From Dyadobacter luticola (GTDB taxonomy: Bacteria > Bacteroidota > Bacteroidia > Cytophagales > Spirosomataceae): DNA of 64,000 bases. The stretch spans positions 186,001-250,000 of the forward strand of contig NZ_VCEJ01000008.1 in NCBI RefSeq assembly GCF_005860805.1. Direction: 5' to 3'. Shown one piece after another: positions 9,658 to 18,545 of this stretch (its first letter is position 1; each line of letters begins with the position of its first letter). The notes under the pieces are model-generated. The model searched no databases and was not told the DNA's origin. It saw only the letters and a list, made by a program, of their open reading frames with translations. The translations under genes were made by a program, and so were the position numbers.

Positions 9658-10661
9658 GAAGAGGCAGTTAGCAAATCGATGTTTTCGTGTGGTTTGATCT
9701 TGTAGAGGCCTTTTTTAAGAAATAATGTGTCCCAGAAATATTTCAGCAGCACACCGGTTTTTCTCAGATAAATTTTCTGCGTGCGCAGCTGAGATAACGG
9801 TTTATCGCCATTTTTAATGTTAAAAGAAATCCGCCAGCCAAAAACGATGGGTATCATGAAAAGATAATGTGCGATCAGCAGGAGGTATTGAAAAGCGCCG
9901 TACTGTTTTCTGACCCACAAAAAATTAGAAACCTGCATCTGCGTGCTGAACCGGTTGATCCATGAAATATTGGTGCGCCGGAAAGGATTGTCATTTTCAA
10001 GATGGATGAATGTGCAGTCTTTGAATATACAAAGCTTGCCCAGTTTCCCCAGCCGCCCCGACCATTCCACGTCTTCTCCATACATAAAAAAGTCGCTGCT
10101 GAACCCGCCTGTTTTCTCGTAACCCTCGCGCCTGACAAAAATAAAAGCCCCCACTAACCAATCATACTGATCAGGGTCGGAATATTTGGGTTCGGGATAA
10201 AAGCGTTTCACAACGTTTTCGACAGTCGGGCCGGGAGGTAAAATGAAAAACGTTCTACGGAAATCGTTAAAACTCTGGTAAAAAGGCATCGGGGAGCCGT
10301 CGGCATAATATTGGAGCGCGCCGCAGGCGATAATGTCCTGGCGCTGGTTGAGGCGGTCGAAGCAGCGTCCGATCACATTGTCAGTTACTAATGTATCCGC
10401 ATTTAAAAGGAGAAAGTACTTGCCTTTTGCGATCGCCATCCCGGCATTATTGGCAATGCCAAAGCCGGCATTCCAGTCCATATCTACCCAGCGAACCTCG
10501 GGATAAGCTTCCCGGACGGTCGCGCCGCCGCCGTTTTTAGGATCATTGTCAACAATTATCACTTCGAAAGTTACCCCGGACGTAAATTGGTAAACGGAAC
10601 CTAAACAATTGATAATAAGCTGCGGGGACCTGTAATTGATAATGATGATGGATACATCCAT
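9654..10661 (-). CDS. Glycosyltransferase family 2 (rhamnosyltransferase-like)
   Basis: A 335-residue GT-A enzyme. The N-terminus 'VSIIIINYRSPQLIINCLGSV', the nucleotide-binding 'FEVIIVDNDP' and 'GFGIANNAGMAIAKGKYFLLLNADT' (the DxD-like metal site is here N-A-D) are characteristic of GT2 enzymes of the WcaA/rhamnosyltransferase type. 'DWLVGAFIFVRREGYEKTGGF' and 'FFMYGEDVEWSGRL' form the acceptor/catalytic region. A hydrophobic C-terminal stretch (about 255-285) suggests membrane association. It is the first gene of the minus-strand trio with the GT4 gene and the secreted hydrolase-like gene. A weak TATTTTTG -7 box lies at 10688-10695. Probably polysaccharide or glycolipid assembly; specific sugar unknown. 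Confidence 0.88.
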   Translation of the reverse strand: MDVSIIIINYRSPQLIINCLGSVYQFTSGVTFEVIIVDNDPKNGGGATVREAYPEVRWVDMDWNAGFGIANNAGMAIAKGKYFLLLNADTLVTDNVIGRCFDRLNQRQDIIACGALQYYADGSPMPFYQSFNDFRRTFFILPPGPTVENVVKRFYPEPKYSDPDQYDWLVGAFIFVRREGYEKTGGFSSDFFMYGEDVEWSGRLGKLGKLCIFKDCTFIHLENDNPFRRTNISWINRFSTQMQVSNFLWVRKQYGAFQYLLLIAHYLFMIPIVFGWRISFNIKNGDKPLSQLRTQKIYLRKTGVLLKYFWDTLFLKKGLYKIKPHENIDLLTASS

Positions 10662-10700
10662 GAAAAGGCGCGTGCACGTTGAATGGGCAAAAATAAAAAA

Positions 10701-10734
10701 TCTCGCCGGAAGAAGGGCAACTCTTCCGGCGAGA
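10701..10734 (-). terminator. Intrinsic terminator after the thiolase gene
   Basis: A perfect 13-bp stem (10701-10713 with 10722-10734) with an 8-base loop lies 34 bp after the thiolase stop codon. On the minus strand it is followed by a T-rich tract (complement of 10689-10700). This also separates the thiolase from the glycosyltransferase operon. Confidence 0.85.
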
Positions 10735-10767
10735 CAAAGAAATAAGTGATTTTATTACCTTACGGCC

Positions 10768-11946
10768 TTAATTAAGCCTTTCGAAGATGCCTGCAACACC
10801 CTGGCCGCCGCCCACGCAGGCTGTGACCATGCCATATTTCTGATTTCTGCGCTGCATTTCATTGATGAGCTGTACCGAAAGTCGGGCGCCGGTAGAGCCT
10901 AATGCATGTCCCAAAGCGATGGCACCGCCATTTGGGTTCACGATTTCCGGATCAATGCCCAGCTCCTGGATCACCGCCAGCGACTGGGCTGCAAAAGCCT
11001 CATTCAGCTCAATTTGCTCAATATCTTCTAGTTTTAAACCTGCCTGTTTCAATGCCAGCGGAATAGCCGCTACCGGCCCGATCCCCATAATTCTCGGATC
11101 AACACCTGCCGTCGCGTAAGATAACATTTGCGCGGTCGGTTTCAGATTCAGCTCATTCACAAGCCTTTCCGACATGACAACCACAAACGCAGCGCCGTCG
11201 GAAGTTTGGGAAGAATTTCCGGCTGTGACGCTGCCGCCCGCCGCGAAAACCGGTTTTAGTTTGTTCAATGCTTCTACGCTGGTATCCGCCCGCGGGCCTT
11301 CATCCTGCGAAATCACCGTTTCCTTGGTTTTTTTCTTGCCGGACGCAGCGTCAAAATAGGTTTCCTTTACAGTTACGGGAACAATGCCATCTGCAAACCA
11401 GCCTTCTTTTTGCGCCCGCAAAGCTTTTTGATGAGATTGATAGGAAAACTCGTCCTGCTTTTCTCTTGATATATTAAAATCCTTCGCTACCTGTTCGGCG
11501 GTAAGTCCCATGCTGAGGTAGTAGTCCGGATTGGTATGCGCGATTTCGTAGTTCAATGCTGTTTTCCAGCCCATGGTAGGCACCAGCGACATAGATTCTG
11601 TCCCGCCGGCAATGATGCAGTCGGCCATCCCGGCATGTATTTTCGCCGAAGCCATCGCGATCGCTTCTACACCGGAGCCGCAATATCGGTTAATGGTTAT
11701 CCCGGAAACATTTTTAGGCAGCGCCAGCAAAGCTACATACCGGCCCATTTGCATTCCCTGCTCAGCTTCCGGCACCGCATTTCCGACGATCACATCATCG
11801 ACACGCGCAGGATCGAGTGTTGGTAATTTTTCCAGCAAATGTTTGATAACCGCCGCGCCGAGGTCGTCGGGACGTGTAAAACGAAACCCGCCCCTGGTCG
11901 CTTTTCCGACAGCAGTACGGTATCCAGCAACGATATAAGCATTCAT
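10768..11946 (-). CDS. Acetyl-CoA C-acyltransferase (thiolase)
   Basis: Thiolytic cleavage of 3-ketoacyl-CoA (beta-oxidation) or the reverse condensation. 392 residues, the usual thiolase length. Active-site residues are visible: nucleophile Cys89 in 'INRYCGSG', the His in 'NPNGGAIALGHALGSTGARL' and the second Cys in 'VTACVGGGQG' near the C-terminus. 'GGTESMSLVP' and 'LNEAFAAQSLAV' are also family signatures. It is monocistronic, with a terminator behind it and a palindromic operator 44 bp upstream. No FadB-like partner lies next to it. The shared operator with the acyl-CoA dehydrogenase gene argues for a degradative (FadA-like) role. Confidence 0.93.
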   Translation of the reverse strand: MNAYIVAGYRTAVGKATRGGFRFTRPDDLGAAVIKHLLEKLPTLDPARVDDVIVGNAVPEAEQGMQMGRYVALLALPKNVSGITINRYCGSGVEAIAMASAKIHAGMADCIIAGGTESMSLVPTMGWKTALNYEIAHTNPDYYLSMGLTAEQVAKDFNISREKQDEFSYQSHQKALRAQKEGWFADGIVPVTVKETYFDAASGKKKTKETVISQDEGPRADTSVEALNKLKPVFAAGGSVTAGNSSQTSDGAAFVVVMSERLVNELNLKPTAQMLSYATAGVDPRIMGIGPVAAIPLALKQAGLKLEDIEQIELNEAFAAQSLAVIQELGIDPEIVNPNGGAIALGHALGSTGARLSVQLINEMQRRNQKYGMVTACVGGGQGVAGIFERLN

Positions 11947-11989
11947 TTTTGATGAATTTAGTCAGATGAAAATGATTGGATAAGCGCTG

Positions 11990-12042
11990 ATAGTATGCAA
12001 ACATACTATTGGTAAAAGTAGCGAATATGCCTAAAACAACAA
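11990..12042 (-). promoter_or_regulatory. Promoter and palindromic operator of the thiolase gene
   Basis: ATAGTATG-CAAA-CATACTAT (11990-12009) is a perfect 8+4+8 palindrome whose GTATG-N4-CATAC core matches the site before the acyl-CoA dehydrogenase gene. On the minus strand TACTTTTA (12013-12020) is a near match to TAnnTTTG, with a TTG 19 bp upstream of it (complement of 12040-12042). The operator would cover the transcription start. Regulator identity is inferred only. Confidence 0.6.
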
Positions 12043-12072
12043 ACCGCCGGAATTTGTTTTCCGGCGGTTTGT
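12039..12072 (-). terminator. Hairpin terminator after pspC
   Basis: A perfect 14-bp stem (12039-12052 with 12059-12072) with a 6-base loop lies 34 bp beyond the pspC stop codon. The T tract after it on the minus strand is short (GTTTTAGG), so termination strength is uncertain. Its left arm overlaps the -33 region proposed for the thiolase promoter. Confidence 0.6.
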
Positions 12073-12105
12073 AACTACCAATTTGCTGATGGAATAATGA
12101 ATTTT

Positions 12106-12339
12106 TTATGAAGGAATTTTACTTTCTTCCCATGTTTTAGGGCGTTTGGCGATGTCGGGCATCACAATCCATAAGATGATATACAACAAACCTACGTGGA
12201 AAGGGATTGGGATAAAAATGGCCATCACGAGTAAAACGCGGATGATCGAAACGTCGATCTGAAAGTGATCTGCAAGTCCTGAGGCAACGCCACCAATCAT
12301 TTTGTTGCTTGTGTTTCTGAATAATCTATTGTGGTTCAT
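12106..12339 (-). CDS. pspC: PspC domain protein
   Basis: A 77-residue PspC-type membrane protein. It has the family N-terminus 'RLFRNTSNKMIGGVASGLADHFQIDVSIIRVLLV', followed by a hydrophobic segment (about 38-58) ending in 'YIILWIVMP', the conserved end of the PspC domain. In proteobacteria PspC senses inner-membrane stress; in Bacteroidota small PspC proteins usually stand alone, as here, with no pspA or pspB nearby. Its promoter (12374-12405) is one of the clearest in the window. Confidence 0.9.
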   Translation of the reverse strand: MNHNRLFRNTSNKMIGGVASGLADHFQIDVSIIRVLLVMAIFIPIPFHVGLLYIILWIVMPDIAKRPKTWEESKIPS

Positions 12340-12647
12340 GGCTATATCTGTTTTTGTTTCTCTTTTGATGAATCAAAGGTACTAGGCATTGCATAGTAGT
12401 GGCAACTTTTCTTTATAAGCGGTTGAATGCCGGTAGAACGGGTTAATTTTGCTTTTGGAAAATAGAAGTAAGGAGAATCCGCAATTAGAAGCGCATTAGG
12501 ATTCTGAAAGATGTTGCGCAATACTATTCGCAATGAATTACCTTTGGCTACTGAAAATTACGGCTTTGCTGACAATCTGACATTTAGAGGGCGGCAGGCG
12601 TAATATTTTTTAAAGAAATTGATCGGTTAAAAACATACATTAAAATC
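12340..12647. promoter_or_regulatory. Divergent promoter region between pspC and secA
   Basis: This 308-bp gap holds two back-to-back promoter candidates of the TTG-N-TAnnTTTG type and no convincing gene. Minus strand for pspC: TTG (complement of 12403-12405), 21-bp spacer, TACCTTTG (12374-12381). Plus strand for secA: TTG (12514-12516), 22-bp spacer, TACCTTTG (12539-12546), about 100 bp before the secA start. A 63-codon minus-strand open frame here has no family features and I do not call it. Confidence 0.6.
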
Positions 12648-15600
12648 ATGTTTAAATTATTTTCAAAGCTGTTTGGCACAAAATCAGAGCGGGATTTAAA
12701 AGAACTCGTCCCGTATGTTGATAAAGTAAATGCCGAATACGCATTGCTGGCCTCCCTATCACACGACGAACTTCGCGCCCAAAGCGAAGATTTAAAACAA
12801 CTGATCGTCAGCAGACTTCAATCCATCGACGACCAGATTGCAGGTCTGAGACAGCAAGCCGCCGATGAACCCAATGTTGATAATAAAGAAGCGATCTTTA
12901 AAAGAATAGATGTACTGGAACTGGACCGGAACAAGGAGCTTGAAAAAGTTCTGCTGGAAATTCTTCCAAAAGCATTCGCGATCGTAAAAGATACCGCCCG
13001 CCGATTCAAGGATAATGATCAGATCGAAGTAACCGCCAGCTATTTTGACCGGGAAATCGCTACAAAAAAATCGCACATTTCTATCAGCGGCGATAAAGCC
13101 ATTTGGAATACAACCTGGGACGTAATTGGCCAGCCGATCAAATGGAGCATGCTGCATTACGATGTGCAGCTGATAGGCGGTGTTGTTTTGCACCAGGGTA
13201 AAATTTCCGAAATGGCAACGGGTGAAGGTAAAACGCTTGTGGCAACCCTGCCTGCCTTCCTTAATGCACTCGCAGGCCGCGGCGTACACATTGTAACCGT
13301 CAACGATTACCTCGCCAAACGGGATGCCGAGTGGAATGCGCCTCTTTTTGAATTCCACGGCATGAGCGTCGATTGTATCGACCGCCACCAGCCCAACACC
13401 ATCGCCAGAAGAAATGCTTACAAAGCGGATCTGACGTATGGTACCAATAATGAATTTGGTTTTGATTACCTGCGTGACAATATGTCACGGACTACTGAGG
13501 AGCTGGTTCAGCGCAAGCACCATTTCGCGATGGTCGATGAGGTTGACTCCGTTTTGATCGATGATGCACGTACGCCTTTGATCATCAGCGGGCCGGTTCC
13601 ACGCGGCGATGAGCAGGAATATCTGGAATTAAAACCCCGCGTTTCGAAAATCGTGGAAGCCCAGAAAAAACTGGCGATGGATTTTCTGAATGATGCCAAA
13701 AAGAAAATTACTTCCGGGGATAAAAAAGAAGGTGGATTGGCATTGTTCCGCGCACACCGCGGTATGCCGAAGTATAAGCCTTTGATCAAATACCTCAGCG
13801 AATCGGGTATCAAGGCTTTAATGCAGGAATCGGAATCGATCTATCTTGCTGAAAACCAGAAGCTGATGCCGGTTGCCGACGCGCCGCTTTACTTCACCAT
13901 CGACGAGCGTCACAATAGCATTGAATTAACCGAAAAAGGGATCGATTTCCTGACCGGGGAATCGGAAGAAACCAATTTCTTTATCCTGCCTGATATCGCC
14001 GTCGATCTGGACGCAATTGAAAAGGATACTACATTGAATGAGCACGACCGCGTCATTAAAAAAGAAGCGCTGATCCGTGATTATTCTGTAAAAACAGCCC
14101 GTATCCACACGGTAAACCAGCTTTTGAAAGCATTTACGCTTTTTGAAAAAGACGTGGAATACGTGATCATGGACGGAAAGGTAAAGATCGTGGACGAGCA
14201 AACCGGCCGTATCATGGACGGTCGCCGTTACTCCGACGGGTTGCACCAGGCGATCGAAGCCAAGGAAAACGTACGCGTGGAAGACGCCACGCAAACTTAC
14301 GCGACCATTACCCTGCAAAATTACTTCCGGATGTACCACAAGCTGGCCGGTATGACCGGTACGGCCGAAACGGAAGCAGGTGAATTCTGGGAAATCTACA
14401 AACTTGATGTTGTGTCGATCCCAACCAATGTTACCGCCGTCCGTAAAGACCAGGAAGATAAGGTATATCGCTCAGTTCGTGAGAAATACAATGCAGTAAC
14501 CGACGAAATCGTCGAGCTGGTGGAAGCCGGAAGGCCGGTACTTGTGGGTACGACTTCGGTTGAAAACTCCGAGATTATTAGCCGGATGCTGACGCTTCGC
14601 AAGATTCAACACCAGGTTTTGAATGCCAAGCAGCACCAGCGCGAGGCGGAGGTGGTGGCCGAAGCCGGTAAGCCGGGTACTGTGACCATCGCTACCAACA
14701 TGGCTGGTCGTGGTACCGACATTAAGCTGACGCCTGAATCCAAAAAAGCGGGTGGTTTGGCAATCATCGGTACCGAGCGTCACGAAAGCCGCCGCGTCGA
14801 CAGACAGTTGCGCGGTCGTTCCGGACGTCAGGGTGACCCGGGTTCATCGCAATTTTTTGTTTCTCTGGAAGATAACCTCATGCGTCTGTTCGGTTCTGAC
14901 CGGATGGCGAAGGTGATGGACCGGATGGGGCTGGAAGAAGGCGAGGTGATCCAGAGCAGCATGATCACAAAATCGATTGAACGCGCTCAGAAAAAAGTGG
15001 AGGAAAACAACTTTGGCATGCGTAAACGTCTTCTGGAATATGACGACGTGATGAACTACCAGCGGGATGCGATTTACACCCGCCGCCGTAATGCACTGTT
15101 CGGGGAACGTTTGGCAGTTGATATTGCCAACACATTATATGATGTGAGCGACGAGCTGGTGAACACCGCAGGCACCTATGCCGAGCTGGAACTGGCTGCG
15201 ATCACCACATTGGGCATGGAGCTGCCTTTTAGTGAATCGGAGTATGGTTCGTTGAAACCTTCTGACCGCTCGCAGAAATTGTACGAAGCTGCCGAGAAGC
15301 AGTACCAGGAAAAAAATAATGCGATCGCTCAGAAAGCATTGCCAGTACTTCGTTCGATCCACTCGGAGCGTGGCGCGACGATTTCTGAAATTATGGTACC
15401 GTTTAGCGATGGTATCCGTCAGGCTGGCGTGGTTGTAAACCTTCAAAAGGTACTCGACAACGAAGGCAAGGAAATCACCCACGAAATGGAAAAAGCGATC
15501 GTGCTATCACTGATCGACCAGGAGTGGAAGGAACATTTGCGCGAAATGGACGATTTGAAACAGTCCGTGCAGAATGCGGTTTTCGAGCAGAAAGATCCTT

Positions 15601-15989
15601 TATTGATCTATAAATTCGAATCTGTTGAGCTTTTTAAACGGTTCCTGAGCAAGGTGAATTTTGATATGATCTCTTTCTTGATGAAAGCGGATATCCCTCA
15701 GGAAGAAGCGGTTCCGGCTACGGCAGTCCGCCAGACAGTACGTAAACCTGCACCAGCGCCAGAGCTGCATACCAACCGTGAAGAAGATTTCGATCTGGAA
15801 CCAGACATGCCCGGCGACTACGCACGTCCTGAATCGACCACGAAGGCTCAGCCGGTTCGCCAAATCAAAATCGCTGACCGCAACCAAAAAGTCTCCGTCC
15901 AATACCGCGACGGCCGCATCCTACGCGACGTGAAATTCAAAAAAGTGGAGCAGGAAGTGAAGAATGGGGAATGTGTTGTGATTGAGTAA
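12648..15989 (+). CDS. secA: Preprotein translocase ATPase SecA
   Basis: The motor that drives unfolded preproteins through SecYEG. 1113 residues, longer than E. coli SecA (901), as is usual in Bacteroidota. Visible parts: 'HQGKISEMATGEGKTLVATLPAFL' (Walker A), 'VDEVDSVLIDDARTPLIISG' (DEAD-like Walker B and start of the preprotein cross-linking domain), a long insertion within that domain (about 345-470), 'IATNMAGRGTDIKL' and 'ESRRVDRQLRGRSGRQGDPG' (second RecA domain), then the helical scaffold 'VLSLIDQEWKEHLREMDDLKQSV'. It ends in 'GECVVIE' and has no C-terminal zinc-binding SEC-C motif. Monocistronic; secDF lies 40 kb downstream. Confidence 0.97.
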   Translation: MFKLFSKLFGTKSERDLKELVPYVDKVNAEYALLASLSHDELRAQSEDLKQLIVSRLQSIDDQIAGLRQQAADEPNVDNKEAIFKRIDVLELDRNKELEKVLLEILPKAFAIVKDTARRFKDNDQIEVTASYFDREIATKKSHISISGDKAIWNTTWDVIGQPIKWSMLHYDVQLIGGVVLHQGKISEMATGEGKTLVATLPAFLNALAGRGVHIVTVNDYLAKRDAEWNAPLFEFHGMSVDCIDRHQPNTIARRNAYKADLTYGTNNEFGFDYLRDNMSRTTEELVQRKHHFAMVDEVDSVLIDDARTPLIISGPVPRGDEQEYLELKPRVSKIVEAQKKLAMDFLNDAKKKITSGDKKEGGLALFRAHRGMPKYKPLIKYLSESGIKALMQESESIYLAENQKLMPVADAPLYFTIDERHNSIELTEKGIDFLTGESEETNFFILPDIAVDLDAIEKDTTLNEHDRVIKKEALIRDYSVKTARIHTVNQLLKAFTLFEKDVEYVIMDGKVKIVDEQTGRIMDGRRYSDGLHQAIEAKENVRVEDATQTYATITLQNYFRMYHKLAGMTGTAETEAGEFWEIYKLDVVSIPTNVTAVRKDQEDKVYRSVREKYNAVTDEIVELVEAGRPVLVGTTSVENSEIISRMLTLRKIQHQVLNAKQHQREAEVVAEAGKPGTVTIATNMAGRGTDIKLTPESKKAGGLAIIGTERHESRRVDRQLRGRSGRQGDPGSSQFFVSLEDNLMRLFGSDRMAKVMDRMGLEEGEVIQSSMITKSIERAQKKVEENNFGMRKRLLEYDDVMNYQRDAIYTRRRNALFGERLAVDIANTLYDVSDELVNTAGTYAELELAAITTLGMELPFSESEYGSLKPSDRSQKLYEAAEKQYQEKNNAIAQKALPVLRSIHSERGATISEIMVPFSDGIRQAGVVVNLQKVLDNEGKEITHEMEKAIVLSLIDQEWKEHLREMDDLKQSVQNAVFEQKDPLLIYKFESVELFKRFLSKVNFDMISFLMKADIPQEEAVPATAVRQTVRKPAPAPELHTNREEDFDLEPDMPGDYARPESTTKAQPVRQIKIADRNQKVSVQYRDGRILRDVKFKKVEQEVKNGECVVIE

Positions 15990-16012
15990 CGTACGAAAAG
16001 TGATTTTTTTAA

Positions 16013-16144
16013 TGGTCATTTGTGGTCATTGATAGTCATTTGTTGTTAGGAATAGTCAAGTGTGGTCAGGTGTTGTTTTTTTAAATTCAAAACAATACCT
16101 GACCACACCTGACAATAAATGACTACAATGACAAAAAATGACCC
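16013..16144. repeat. Long imperfect hairpin made of 10-bp GTCA-type units (copy 1)
   Basis: Starting 24 bp after secA, decamers such as GTCATTTGTG, GTCATTTGTT and GTCAGGTGTT follow each other at a 10-bp period to about 16080, then the complement of the same series runs from 16089 to 16144. The arms pair almost completely except for one extra decamer on the left, with a short A/T loop at 16078-16090. Related blocks lie at 30878-30977 and 51757-51870, each just 3' of a gene. It may act as a secA terminator. Confidence 0.75.
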
Positions 16145-16174
16145 GACATCTAATTCCAAAGTACCCCAAAGCCC

Positions 16175-16834
16175 ATGAAACTGCATAAAGAAGGATTTAC
16201 GATTTTGGTAGTTACTGCTATTATTCTGATACTTATAAATTTAGGCATACATTATCTGCTTCCCGATGGTCACTGGATTCCCAGATTGGTCCTGATTGGC
16301 AGCATTATCATCTTTTTTCTTTTCGCGCAATTTTTCAGGGTTCCTGCCAGGAATGTGCATAAGAGCGACCGGCAGATCGTCGCACCCTGCGATGGGAGAG
16401 TGGTTGTAATCGAAGAGGTGGTTGAAAATGAATATTTTAAAGGGCCTCGCAGGCAGATCAGCATTTTCATGTCGCCGCTGAATGTGCACGTCAACTGGAA
16501 CCCGGTAAGTGGGGTTATTCAGTATTTTAAATATCATGCAGGACTCTATCTGGTAGCCTGGCATCCAAAATCAAGTACTGATAATGAGCGTACTACGGTG
16601 GTAATTCGTACTGTGGAAGGTATTGATATTTTGTTTCGTCAAATTGCCGGAGCCGCTGCCCGCCGCATTCGCTGGTACATTAAGGAAGGCGATAAAGTGG
16701 AGCAAAGCACCGAAATGGGCTTTATCAAATTCGGCTCACGCGTAGATATTTTCGTTCCGCTCGATGCCGAAATCAAAGTTAATTTGCAGGATAAGACAGT
16801 CGGGAGTGTGACTGTGCTCGCGGAATTAAAATAG
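16175..16834 (+). CDS. psd: Phosphatidylserine decarboxylase family protein
   Basis: Converts phosphatidylserine to phosphatidylethanolamine with a self-made pyruvoyl cofactor. 219 residues, the short form common in Bacteroidota. A membrane anchor covers about residues 8-50 (two hydrophobic segments). The catalytic part has 'IVAPCDGRVVVIEEV', 'ISIFMSPLNVHVNWNPVSG', 'NERTTVVIRT' and 'MGFIKFGSRVDIFVP', where Gly187-Ser188 is the expected self-cleavage and pyruvoyl-forming site. It ends 9 bp inside the convergent rhomboid gene. Confidence 0.93.
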   Translation: MKLHKEGFTILVVTAIILILINLGIHYLLPDGHWIPRLVLIGSIIIFFLFAQFFRVPARNVHKSDRQIVAPCDGRVVVIEEVVENEYFKGPRRQISIFMSPLNVHVNWNPVSGVIQYFKYHAGLYLVAWHPKSSTDNERTTVVIRTVEGIDILFRQIAGAAARRIRWYIKEGDKVEQSTEMGFIKFGSRVDIFVPLDAEIKVNLQDKTVGSVTVLAELK

Positions 16835-17446
16835 CCGCCAGGTTAAAATCTGTTCGAAAAACTGCGGCACGGATGATGGATAAACCAGCGCCATAAATAC
16901 CAATCCGAAAATCGCCCCATACATGTGAGCGCTGTGGTTCACGTAGGTCATTCCGCGCCGGCCTTCCCAAAATGAGTAGGCAAGGTAGAGTAGGCCAAAG
17001 ATGAACCCAGGCATACAGATGAAGAAATAAAGGCAGATACTCATCAGCGGAGCGTACAGGATCGCAGCGAAAAGTACCGAAGAAACGCCTCCGGAAGCGC
17101 CTAGCGAGTTGTATTTGGAGTTATTTTTATGTTTGAAGAATGTTGGTAAATCAGCCACGGCGATTCCCAGAATATATAGCACCAGATAATAAAAAGTCCC
17201 GCTGGCGCCGAACAACATTCCAAAAAGCCGCTCAATCCCTTCACCTACAAACCACAAGCTCAGCATATTAAAGATCAGGTGCCCGAAATCGGCATGGACA
17301 AAGCCTGAGGTGACAAAGCGGTAGTACTCGTTTTTCTTGGCAACACGGTACGGGTTAAAAATCATTTTATCCATGAACCCGTAGTTATTGAATGCGTAAT
17401 AACTGATTCCCGAGGTGATAATGACCAGTATGAGGGTAATTGACAT
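16826..17446 (-). CDS. Rhomboid family intramembrane serine protease
   Basis: A 206-residue polytopic membrane protease. Rhomboid hallmarks are present: 'FVHADFGHLIFNMLSLWFVGEGIE' (the conserved H..N segment of the second helix), the serine motif 'LGASGG' with nucleophile Ser118, and 'HSAHMYGAIFG' with the catalytic His174. About six hydrophobic segments fit the minimal six-helix rhomboid fold. The 3' end overlaps the convergent psd gene by 9 bp. Upstream, 23 bp away, is the polyprenyl synthase gene on the same strand. Substrate unknown. Confidence 0.92.
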   Translation of the reverse strand: MSITLILVIITSGISYYAFNNYGFMDKMIFNPYRVAKKNEYYRFVTSGFVHADFGHLIFNMLSLWFVGEGIERLFGMLFGASGTFYYLVLYILGIAVADLPTFFKHKNNSKYNSLGASGGVSSVLFAAILYAPLMSICLYFFICMPGFIFGLLYLAYSFWEGRRGMTYVNHSAHMYGAIFGLVFMALVYPSSVPQFFEQILTWRLF

Positions 17447-17469
17447 AAATTTTTAGCGATTTAAAGTTC

Positions 17470-18444
17470 TTATTTCTCCCGCTCCACAAGCTGCTGCACG
17501 AATGTGAGCAATGCTTCTTTACGGCTGTTCTCCACTTTCAAAGCATGCAGACTAGCCAGTCCGCGCGCAAAATATTCGTTGATCTTTTGTTCCGTAAACT
17601 CCTTGATACCAAGTGTTTCATAAATTTTTTTGACAGCCTCCACTTTCTCATCATTGTCAAAAGTTTCCAGCGCGATCCACTTTTCCAGTTCTGTTTTCAA
17701 TGTTCCCTCTGCCTTAGTAAGCGCCTCGATCAGCAGGAAGGTTTTTTTATTGGCAATAATGTCGCCGCCTACCTGTTTTCCAAATTTGGAAGGATCACCA
17801 AAAACATCCAGCAAATCGTCTTTTAGCTGAAAGCCCAGACCCATATTTTCTCCCGCAGCATATAGTAGTCGAACGGATTCTTCATCTGCTCCACCCAAAA
17901 TCCCACCTAATTCCAGCGCATATCCCAGCAAAACCGAGGTTTTCAGGCGGATCATGCCAATATACTCTTCTTCGGTAACATTGCTGCGGGTTTCAAAATT
18001 CATGTCCAGTTGCTGGCCTTCGCAGACCTCCGCCGCAGTCTGATTAAATCGATGCAAAATTTGCCGAAACTGGTCTTTCGGAATGTCCAGCAGCAGATCA
18101 TAAGCGCGGATCAGCATGACGTCGCCGGATAAAATCGCGGTATTCGCATTCCACTTTTCATGCACGGTCGGCTTGCCGCGTCTCAGTGGCGCACGGTCCA
18201 TAATGTCGTCGTGCATCAATGTAAAATTGTGAAAAACCTCCACCGACATCGCCGGTTTCAGCGCAAGCGACAAATCATAGGAGTAAATGGAGGCAGCCAG
18301 CAATGTCAGCAGCGGCCGGAAACGCTTGCCACCCAGCGACATAATGTACCGGATAGGCTCATACAACTCAGCAGGTTCCTCGCCATAAGAATGATTTTCA
18401 AACTCATTTTGAAGGATTTGAAGCAAATGTTCTGGTTTATTCAT
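17470..18444 (-). CDS. Polyprenyl (isoprenyl) diphosphate synthase
   Basis: Chain-elongating prenyltransferase of the trans (IspA/GGPPS-like) type. Both aspartate-rich motifs are intact: 'LMHDDIMDRAPLRRGKPTVH' (DDxxD, Asp79-Asp83, followed by the substrate-binding Arg pair) and 'GFQLKDDLLDVFGD' (second DDxxD). 'GGKRFRPLLTLLA' is the IPP-binding region. 324 residues is normal. Chain length cannot be read reliably, so I leave the symbol open; a quinone or carotenoid precursor role is equally possible. Divergent from the aminotransferase gene. Confidence 0.9.
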   Translation of the reverse strand: MNKPEHLLQILQNEFENHSYGEEPAELYEPIRYIMSLGGKRFRPLLTLLAASIYSYDLSLALKPAMSVEVFHNFTLMHDDIMDRAPLRRGKPTVHEKWNANTAILSGDVMLIRAYDLLLDIPKDQFRQILHRFNQTAAEVCEGQQLDMNFETRSNVTEEEYIGMIRLKTSVLLGYALELGGILGGADEESVRLLYAAGENMGLGFQLKDDLLDVFGDPSKFGKQVGGDIIANKKTFLLIEALTKAEGTLKTELEKWIALETFDNDEKVEAVKKIYETLGIKEFTEQKINEYFARGLASLHALKVENSRKEALLTFVQQLVEREK

Positions 18445-18545
18445 TCCTGGCTAATAGCAAAGGGACTTTTGAAAGAGGCCTAAAATTAACTGATATCTTC
18501 AATAACTTTGAGCGCAATCAAATTTTAGCTTAAAAACACACCGCA

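Noticed and set aside
12342..12533. Minus-strand 63-codon open frame between pspC and secA
   Set aside because: It covers the proposed divergent promoters and has no protein-like features.
16013..16144. Possible CRISPR array in the decamer repeat block
   Set aside because: The repeat unit is 10 bp without spacers of 25-40 bp, and no cas genes are present.
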